A stretch of DNA of 64,000 nt from Natrinema sp. CBA1119. Lineage in GTDB: Archaea; Halobacteriota; Halobacteria; Halobacteriales; Natrialbaceae. The DNA lies in assembly GCF_002572525.1 (NCBI RefSeq), contig NZ_PDBS01000002.1:186001-250000 (forward strand), given 5' to 3'. The notes under the pieces are model-generated. The model saw only the letters and a program-made list of their open reading frames with translations. It searched no databases and was not told the DNA's origin. Position 1 is the stretch's first letter, and each line of letters begins with the position of its first letter. Both the position numbers and the translations under genes were made by a program. Shown piece after piece: positions 58,561 through 64,000 of the stretch.

Positions 58561-59175
58561 CTAAAATCCTTGATGTTCCCTATTTATGGCTGACTGGAAT
58601 TGCTTCAGTTCGGTATCTGTCGGCTCACCGACAACTGCTCTGGTATTAGTCATGCTCTTTGTTTCAATCCCACGCATCGCTTCACAGAGGTGTGTCGCAT
58701 TTAATTCCACAACCACCATTTCTGCGTCAATTTCATCGGCAAGTCCAGAAGCTATGTCAGAAGTTAATTGTTCTTGCATTGTTAGACGGCGGGAACGCCA
58801 ACGAACGTAGCGCGTAAGTTTTGAAAGGCCGATAACCTGCCCAGTTGGGAGATACGCTATGTTTGCTGTACCGAAAAATGGAAGCAGATGATGTTCGCAA
58901 AGAGAGTATACCGGAATTCCTGTCTTAACAATGAGATCATCAGAGTGAGAGTTGAAGGTCCGCATAGTAGGCTTCGATGAATTACGCTCTCCGTTTGTGA
59001 GAGTTATGAGGGATTCTGGTACCCGGCGTTTCCATGTCTCAACTAAGTCTTCTCGATCAGGATCTTCGCCAATTCCTTCGAGGAGAAGTCTGACACCTTC
59101 TTGTAGCTTCTCTTCGTCAATACGATGGTTTGCTTCGTCGCTACGCTGTGGTAACTGAGAAGGTTCGTTGGTCAT
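58561..59175 (-). CDS. folE: GTP cyclohydrolase I (type IA)
   Basis: A 204-residue cytoplasmic enzyme opening GTP to dihydroneopterin triphosphate for pterin, folate or deazapurine synthesis. Zinc and active-site motifs are VYSLCEHHLLPFFG, IGLSKLTRYVRWRSRRLTMQ and ATHLCEAMRGIE. ATG 59175 (MTNEPSQLPQ) is preferred to the 18-codon longer frame. Most archaea, including haloarchaea studied so far, use the type IB enzyme MptA, so the bacterial-type FolE is probably a transferred gene; its AT-rich composition agrees. Neighbours do not form a pterin operon. Confidence 0.93.
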   Translation of the reverse strand: MTNEPSQLPQRSDEANHRIDEEKLQEGVRLLLEGIGEDPDREDLVETWKRRVPESLITLTNGERNSSKPTMRTFNSHSDDLIVKTGIPVYSLCEHHLLPFFGTANIAYLPTGQVIGLSKLTRYVRWRSRRLTMQEQLTSDIASGLADEIDAEMVVVELNATHLCEAMRGIETKSMTNTRAVVGEPTDTELKQFQSAINREHQGF

Positions 59176-59438
59176 TTTGAGTATTGGTTTGTGTTTTCGC
59201 CAGTAATTCTCTTCAAAGCTCTCATTCACTACTGGTTATTTGGCAATAAAAACCGGCTCCTGATAACCCTTTCATCTTCCAAACGGGAGAATATGTAGAC
59301 TGGATAACGTGTGCATTGCTAGAGTACATAACTCTACCTTCCAGAAGGAGAACATTATCAGAGATATTTCAATAAACATTCAACAAGATGCGGCAAAATT
59401 GACAACCGTTATCTCTAATTTCCCGAATGTTTTCATCG

Positions 59439-59759
59439 ATGTCATGGACGTACCTCCTCATCGCTGCCGTCTTCGAGGTTGGGTGGGCAGTCGGCCTTGA
59501 ATACACAGAGGGATTTACCCACCCCGTTCCTAGCGTGTTGATTATTATCGCGATGATTATCAGTATGGGATTGCTCGCACAGGCAGTCAGAACTCTCTCT
59601 ATCGGAACTGCCTATGCTGTCTGGACCGGCATCGGAGCAGTTGGGACCGCTATCGCCGGGATCATTCTTTTTGGCGAACCGCGAAACGTGATGCGATTTC
59701 TCTTCATCGGTCTCATTATCACCGGCGTCGGCGGACTGAAACTTACCTCTGGTCACTGA
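59439..59759 (+). CDS. SMR-family exporter, Gdx/SugE type, copy 2
   Basis: A 106-residue four-helix protein very similar to the one at 5002: essential Glu in [14 protein letters not shown], motif [14 protein letters not shown], end LKLTSGH. Start ATG 59439 (MSWTYL) chosen by comparison with the paralogue; ATG 59427 is alternative. Convergent with the TrmB-like gene 12 bases away. Likely guanidinium or quaternary-ammonium exporter. Confidence 0.88.
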   Translation: MSWTYLLIAAVFEVGWAVGLEYTEGFTHPVPSVLIIIAMIISMGLLAQAVRTLSIGTAYAVWTGIGAVGTAIAGIILFGEPRNVMRFLFIGLIITGVGGLKLTSGH

Positions 59760-59771
59760 CCGGTTCACCGT

Positions 59772-60574
59772 CTATCGATTATCCGTTGCAGTCTCCCACT
59801 GAGGCTGCCATTGCTCTTGGACGGAGCAGATCATCTGCTCGTCGTTCACCTGAATCGTTCCGAGAATCGAGTTTTGATTGAATGGATTCGCGACGTATAC
59901 GCAGATGTTTTGCTCGTCGACGACATCGTAGGTGTTGTAGAGTGTGGCCGCCGTCCGAAGCTCAAAATCCACGTGGACATTGAGAAGTTGATCCAGTTCT
60001 GCAACGAGCGAGTCAGACATTTCCTCAACAAACTGGTTCGTGAATAGGAATCGGACGCTGACATCATGATCAAGCGTATCGGCGAGGCGGTCAATCGTTC
60101 GTGCATACACTTCCTCAAAGCCGAAGAGCCTGCCAGCGGTCGTGGTTGCAGTGATGACGAGACTGTCGGTTGCGGAATCCAGCCGATCAGCCAATAGCTC
60201 AGCAATCTCGTCCTGACCGACGGTCGCAGGCCAGAAACGACTCTCCATCGGAGCAATGGTTTCCAATTGGGCGAGAACCTCCGCAGCAACCATTTCATAC
60301 TGGGTTTGCTGCCGTTGAAGACGCGGATACGGGCGGTGAGTAACCGATCAATAGCACGGTCTGGTTCGACAGCGACATATGTTCGTGGGTGGTGGTCTGG
60401 CTGACGACGGACAACGTTCTGCGATTCGAGACTGGAAAGAACGTCGTAGATACGGCCCATCGGTACGTCACTCACCCCGGAGATTTCTTCGGCGGTACCG
60501 GACCCAAGCGTTAGTAGACCCCGATATGCTTTTTCCTCATAACTAGAGAGCCCGAGATCACGGAGGGTGGGCAT
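59772..60574 (-). pseudogene. TrmB-family regulator with one frameshift
   Basis: The N-terminal winged helix from ATG 60574 (MPTLRDLGLSSYEEKAYRGL, AEEISGVSDVPMGRIYDVLS, RRQPDHHPRTYVAVEPDRAI) ends its homology at LLTARIRV. The following coiled-coil and C-terminal PLD-like effector domain (QQTQYEMVAAEVLAQLE, SATDSLVITATT, FLFTNQFVEEM, LYNTYDVVDEQNICVYV) read in the next frame to 59772. One base is missing near 60315. TrmB proteins sense sugars and control transport or glycolysis genes. The lesion is single and may be recent or a sequencing error. Confidence 0.8.
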
Positions 60575-60608
60575 ACCCTGTTCTCGACTCTACACATGTG
60601 GACGCGCT

Positions 60609-60775
60609 TCACTCTGAAGGTTCACGGAGGGCAACACGGGTCATCTCCTTAGCGTCACTAATTATCACGACTTCCAACCCGTGTTGAGATGCAAGTTTAC
60701 GAAGGGATTCCGGGCATGCTTCGGGTCAGCGTCTACAGCACCGCCGCTAATTGATAGAGTGTCGAGAATCCGCAT
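60609..60775 (-). pseudogene. Small frameshifted protein, unrecognised
   Basis: MRILDTLSISGGAVDADPK in one frame, continuing after a shift near 60715 as PEACPESLRKLASQHGLEVV and IISDAKEMTRVALREPSE. The joined sequence is a plausible ~54-residue acidic protein with a mixed alpha/beta pattern. No family assigned. Confidence 0.35.
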
Positions 60776-60831
60776 CGAAAGCGGTTGATTCTCTCGCTTT
60801 AGTCTACCTTTACACGTAATTTTCCCCCTAC

Positions 60832-60984
60832 CTATTCCCCCGATAAACCCGGGATTGCCGTGTCTCCACTTTCGAACTCAAATCCAGAGTAGCCCGCTTC
60901 CTGAAGTTCCTGTTTCACACGTCTCCAATCGGTCGTTGTCCATTCAATCGAACGACACCGACGATAAGCATTCCTCCTGAACAT
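60832..60984 (-). CDS. 50-residue protein, unrecognised
   Basis: ATG 60984: MFRRNAYRRCRSIEWTTTDW, RRVKQELQEAGYSGFEFESG, DTAIPGLSGE. Basic N-terminus with an amphipathic helix and acidic tail. It may be a short gene or the C-terminal end of a lost one. Confidence 0.3.
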   Translation of the reverse strand: MFRRNAYRRCRSIEWTTTDWRRVKQELQEAGYSGFEFESGDTAIPGLSGE

Positions 60985-61064
60985 AGTGTTCTTCCCTAGA
61001 GCGTCTGGAAAGTAATGCAGCGGTTTGCTATGTACACGTGCAAACTTATCAGTTGATAATCTAT

Positions 61065-61898
61065 CTAATCCTCTTTGTCAATAGTATCAAAGACGTTCTC
61101 AGAGGCGGGAAAAACACCGTCTTGAACTTCATCCACATAGGATTCTACCGCTTCGCAGATAATCGAATTCAGATCAGCATACTGCTTTGAGAGGCGGTAT
61201 GATTCTTCACTAAGACCCAGTACGTCGGTTATGACGAGTACTTGTCCATCTACATATCTACCTGCACCAATCCCGATGGTCGGAATATCTACTGCTTCAG
61301 TAACACGCTTGCCAGTCTCTTCGGTAACAGCTTCGAGAACAAGCGAAAATGCCCCAGCTTCCTCAATCTGTTGCGCTGTATCAAGAAGAGCCTCAACCGT
61401 AGTTGAGTTCTCACTATCTCTACCCTGTATGTATCCTCCACCAATTTGGTTCATGCGTTGAGGAGTTAGTCCTATATGTCCCATCACCGGCATCCCGAGT
61501 TCAGTGAGCCGATCAATGATCTCGATAGACGTCTCTCCGTACGGTGCCGTTTCCAATTTCACTGCATCAGCCCCTGCTTCCTTCATAAATCGACCTGCGT
61601 TCTTGACTGACTCCTCCATGGAACTACCGTACGACAGAAACGGCAGATCGCCGATCACCATGGCATTCTTGACTGCTCGATCAACAGCCGCTGTATTTGA
61701 CAATGCCTCCTCGAGTGTGACTGGAACTGTGTCATCATACCCTAAGTGGTTATCTCCAGCACTATCTCCCACGAGAATCATATCAATACCACCATTATCG
61801 ACTTGGCGGGCGATTGGGGCGTCGTATGCGGTCAGCATCGTCAAACTCTCTCCGTCTTCATACTTTTCATGAATGTCGGGGATTGACACACGGTTCAT
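61065..61898 (-). CDS. panB: 3-methyl-2-oxobutanoate hydroxymethyltransferase
   Basis: A 277-residue TIM-barrel enzyme making ketopantoate from 2-oxoisovalerate and methylene-tetrahydropterin, in coenzyme A synthesis. Metal and substrate motifs are LTAYDAPIARQVD, MILVGDSAGDNHLGYDDTVP, DLPFLSYGSS, KLETAP, HIGLTPQ, EAVTEE and PTIGIGAG. ATG 61898 gives the family N-terminus; the open frame runs 41 codons further but looks non-coding. Monocistronic. Lower GC than neighbours, like folE. Confidence 0.93.
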   Translation of the reverse strand: MNRVSIPDIHEKYEDGESLTMLTAYDAPIARQVDNGGIDMILVGDSAGDNHLGYDDTVPVTLEEALSNTAAVDRAVKNAMVIGDLPFLSYGSSMEESVKNAGRFMKEAGADAVKLETAPYGETSIEIIDRLTELGMPVMGHIGLTPQRMNQIGGGYIQGRDSENSTTVEALLDTAQQIEEAGAFSLVLEAVTEETGKRVTEAVDIPTIGIGAGRYVDGQVLVITDVLGLSEESYRLSKQYADLNSIICEAVESYVDEVQDGVFPASENVFDTIDKED

Positions 61899-62064
61899 AG
61901 GGGACAGTTCGCACGACTCCACTTTAAATCCAGCATAATACCTGTACTGAGCGGTATGTGCTTCTTCTGTACTTGCCGCGATTTTCACACCCCACTCTGA
62001 ATAAAGAAACCGTACTACCAACTACTGTTATTGTGACAAATGAGAATGAGCCAATCAAATTTGC

Positions 62065-62364
62065 CTATACGTCTTCGATGTACTGACTCTCCCACTCACG
62101 GCGGGCCTCGAGTTCTCTGTATCCCCGATCAGTGATCGTATATGAATTCGTCCGTTTGTCGAGTGAGCCTTTCTCAACCAGCCCTTTTTCGACGAGCGTA
62201 TCGAGATTTGGGTAGAGCCGTCCGTGGTTGATCTCTGTTTCGTAGTAGTTTTGGAGTTCATCTTTTATCGCCAAGCCATGAGGCTCTTCATGGCCAGCAA
62301 TGACGTACAGCAAGTCGCGTTGGAAGGCTGTTAGATCATACATGGGGATGAATTTCTCGCTCAC
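62065..62364 (-). CDS. PadR-family transcriptional regulator
   Basis: 99 residues with the PadR winged helix: LTAFQRDLLYVIAGHEEPHG, LAIKDELQNYYETEINHGRL, YPNLDTLVEKGLVEKGSLD and SYTITDRGYRELEARREW. ATG 62364 or the internal ATG at 62343 (MYDLTAF) could start it. PadR proteins usually repress exporters or stress genes; no clear target is adjacent. Confidence 0.9.
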   Translation of the reverse strand: MSEKFIPMYDLTAFQRDLLYVIAGHEEPHGLAIKDELQNYYETEINHGRLYPNLDTLVEKGLVEKGSLDKRTNSYTITDRGYRELEARREWESQYIEDV

Positions 62365-62415
62365 AAGAATAAAACTGCCCGTTTCCAGTGGGACTCTATC
62401 GACGATCTTCCGCGA

Positions 62416-62592
62416 TCAGCGCTGGATCTCGACTGGATCTTTCGCCAGTAGATATGCGTCTGGATTGCCTTCTTCATGAACACAGAGCCCCGCTCGAGTA
62501 AACGCCACTGCCAATCGTGGTGCATGTCCAGCAGGAGCTGGGATGTGATCGTGTTCAAGGCCGTGAGCTGGAAGAACGAATTCAGATGTCAT
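62416..62592 (-). CDS. 58-residue haloarchaeal protein, function unknown
   Basis: ATG 62592: MTSEFVLPAHGLEHDHIPAP, AGHAPRLAVAFTRAGLCVHE, EGNPDAYLLAKDPVEIQR. Coherent composition (His- and Ala-rich start, short strands) and codon use favour a real small gene, although plus-strand and other minus frames overlap it. Upstream of padR on the same strand. Confidence 0.5.
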   Translation of the reverse strand: MTSEFVLPAHGLEHDHIPAPAGHAPRLAVAFTRAGLCVHEEGNPDAYLLAKDPVEIQR

Positions 62593-62647
62593 AGGATCGT
62601 TTCTTGGAGAGACTACTCCTGGTCACAGGAGCCTGCAATGAGAATTG

Positions 62648-62791
62648 TCACGTCTCTTCTGCTGACTCGCCATCTGAGATCTCGGCGTAGGTCATACAGG
62701 AGGGACATCCGTGGACGTTATTCTCATCAACGGCAAAGACACGGACGAAGGTTGAGGTAACATGACTTCCACAGTTGGAACATTCAGTCAT
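62648..62791 (-). CDS. 47-residue zinc-ribbon protein (DUF7563-like)
   Basis: MTECSNCGSHVTSTFVRVFA, VDENNVHGCPSCMTYAEISD, GESAEET. Two CxxC knuckles (C4/C7 and C29/C32) with the conserved VTxxFVRVFA segment match a family of tiny haloarchaeal zinc-ribbon proteins. Probably a nucleic-acid or protein-binding accessory factor; role unknown. Confidence 0.65.
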   Translation of the reverse strand: MTECSNCGSHVTSTFVRVFAVDENNVHGCPSCMTYAEISDGESAEET

Positions 62792-62835
62792 ATTGATTGA
62801 TTAGTTTCAATGTTTAGGATTTAGCATCCTTGATA

Positions 62836-63964
62836 GGGTCGGCTAAAGATCTTTACCGATCGAGACGGTAATCCGATGAAATGGGTCGGTTCGACGATAT
62901 TACTCTGGAGGAACTCCATGAAGTGCGCGAACAAACGGAAGGGGAGAAGCCGCGAGAACGCGTTCTCGCGGCGATTGGACGCAAGCAAGGTGCGCAGATC
63001 GATACCCTCGCTGAACGACACGGGGTTGTCGAGAAAACCATCCGAAATTGGCTCGATCGGTTTGCCGAGCAACCGATCGAGCAGGCTCCGTACGACGCTC
63101 CACGCCCTGGCGGCCCCTCAAAACTCACCACAGAGCAGCGTGAGCACCTCGAAGAGGTGCTCCAAGATTCACCTACCGAATTGGGCTACGACCAACAGGC
63201 TTGGTCGCCGAAGCTCCTCCTGCATTACGTCGCCCGCGAGTATGATGTTGAGTACAGCGATCGCCATGCACGCTATCTCTTGAGCGAGGCTGGGCTGTCC
63301 TGGCGGACAGCCCGGCCTCGCAATCACGAAGCCGACCCCGAGGAAGAAGCGGATTTCCAGGAGACAGTCGAAAAAAACGCGACGAATTGACCGCCAAAAC
63401 GGTCGTTGTTGTGGATCAGTTCACCAAGCGTGTGGGCACCGTTCAACGACATGGATGGTACCCGATCGGGTCGGATCCAACGATAGAGACGTCAAATTCC
63501 TGGGAGAAGGTGACAGTGCTCGGCGCTGTCACCGACGACGGTGACAGCTTCTATTGTTGGACCGAAGAAAGCCTCACGCGCCACCACGGAATACGCCTAC
63601 TCGAAGCACTTCAGGGAGAATTTGGCGAGGAATTGGTAGTATTTCTCGATCGTGCGGGTTACTTCTATGCGAGAGATCTCTGGGAGTTCGTGAGTGGTGA
63701 GCGCGAGACCGAAACTGTCTGCGACAGTTCGGTCTCGTGCGTTTGTGGAGAGAAGCTGGATGTCTGGTATTTTCCATCAAAACTCCCCGAACTCAACCCG
63801 GTGGAAGGATGTTGGAATCAGCTCTACGAATGGTTCAAGCACCGGCTGATTCCGGATCTCTCAACGCTGAAAGAGTCCATTCTGAGGGGAATCGATACAA
63901 TTGATGAGCCGAACATCTGGAACTATCTCTGTTCAGCTGAGGGGTAAAGATTCGTCACCGGCCC
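62836..63964 (+). mobile_element. IS630-family insertion sequence
   Basis: Terminal repeats GGGTCGGCTAAAGATCTTTACC (left, from 62836; first 20 shown pattern GGGTCGGCTAAAGATCTTTA) and the imperfect complement GGTAAAGATTCGTCACCGG ending at 63964. Each end is flanked by TA (62834-62835 and 63965-63966), the dinucleotide target typical of IS630/Tc1. About 1129 bp with a two-frame transposase. Confidence 0.85.
62881..63947 (+). CDS. IS630-family transposase made by -1 frameshifting
   Basis: Frame A (62881-63390) holds the helix-turn-helix (TLAERHGVVEKTIRNWLDRF) and linker. Frame B carries the DDE domain (TVVVVDQFTKRV, VVFLDRAGYFYARDLW, LPELNPVEGCWNQLYEWF) to 63947. Seven adenines at 63371-63377 sit at the end of frame A. 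A -1 slip there gives the continuous VEKKRDELTAKTVVVVDQ, a smooth join that matches single-frame relatives. Programmed frameshifting is known in this family, so the element can be considered intact. Confidence 0.85.
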
Positions 63965-64000
63965 TATGAGTGTTACGTAGTTTCCCTACACTGACCACTT

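Noticed and set aside
63371-63377. IS630 transposase as a pseudogene
   Set aside because: The A7 heptamer and smooth -1 join fit programmed frameshifting known in the family, so it is annotated as one coding unit.

Overview
This window comes from a haloarchaeon, most likely of the Natrialbales type (family-level inference only). The proteins are strongly acidic. The window carries two complete TFB transcription factors, a zinc-ribbon-less TFB relative and a TFB fragment, plus haloarchaeal families (HalOD1-like, DUF5786-like, DUF1152, Tat lipoproteins, ISH3 and ISH8 elements). A complete Orc1/Cdc6 gene sits inside an array of origin recognition boxes near the middle. Together with the high density of insertion sequences and broken genes, this suggests a megaplasmid or second replicon, or a plasmid integrated in a chromosome. 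I see no rRNA, tRNA or CRISPR.

Layout. 1-9.5 kb: cytochrome oxidase subunit I (runs off the left edge), a TFB relative, a ruined type 2 IPP isomerase, a Gdx-type SMR exporter, and a copper module (DsbD_2/TauE-like membrane protein plus Cu+ P-type ATPase). 9.5-16.9 kb: an ISH8-like element inside a dead zinc-ribbon gene, glutamate dehydrogenase, TFB, and a second copper-type ATPase with altered metal sites (CPW instead of CPC). 17-22.4 kb: a ComA-like enzyme, broken MmgE/PrpD and metallo-beta-lactamase genes, an ATPase fragment, and deoxyhypusine synthase. 22.5-33.8 kb: two ISH3-family elements with intact 5-bp target duplications around TrkA, IclR, a multicopper oxidase and acetyl-CoA synthetase. 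34-44 kb: TFB, a conserved regulator, a frameshifted katG, DUF1152, a second glutamate dehydrogenase, superoxide dismutase, and a sufB cut at its 5' end by an IS5-family element.

45-47.1 kb is the replication origin: a 49-bp repeat carrying ORB-like boxes, an AT-rich stretch, inverted boxes, orc1/cdc6, then more boxes. 47.4-54.9 kb is a plasmid-type accessory block: small zinc-finger proteins, a SWIM protein, a TRAM protein, a GHKL ATPase fused to an HExxH metallopeptidase-like domain, HalOD1-type small proteins, and an ArdC-like antirestriction/metallopeptidase protein. 55-64 kb: a Tat lipoprotein, a dead second cox1 truncated by a chimeric IS remnant, GTP cyclohydrolase I, a second SMR exporter, a frameshifted TrmB-like regulator, PanB, PadR, two very small proteins and an IS630 element with a frameshift heptamer.

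The recognisable physiology centres on copper and oxygen (oxidase, copper ATPases, multicopper oxidase, KatG, SOD, Suf). Many genes exist as a live copy plus a dead or altered copy (cox1, Cu-ATPase, zinc ribbon-gdh, TFB, SMR). This points to internal duplication, or merging of related replicons, followed by IS-driven decay. The best candidate for something undescribed is the GHKL-HExxH gene with its coupled upstream ORF and the neighbouring ArdC/HalOD1 pair.
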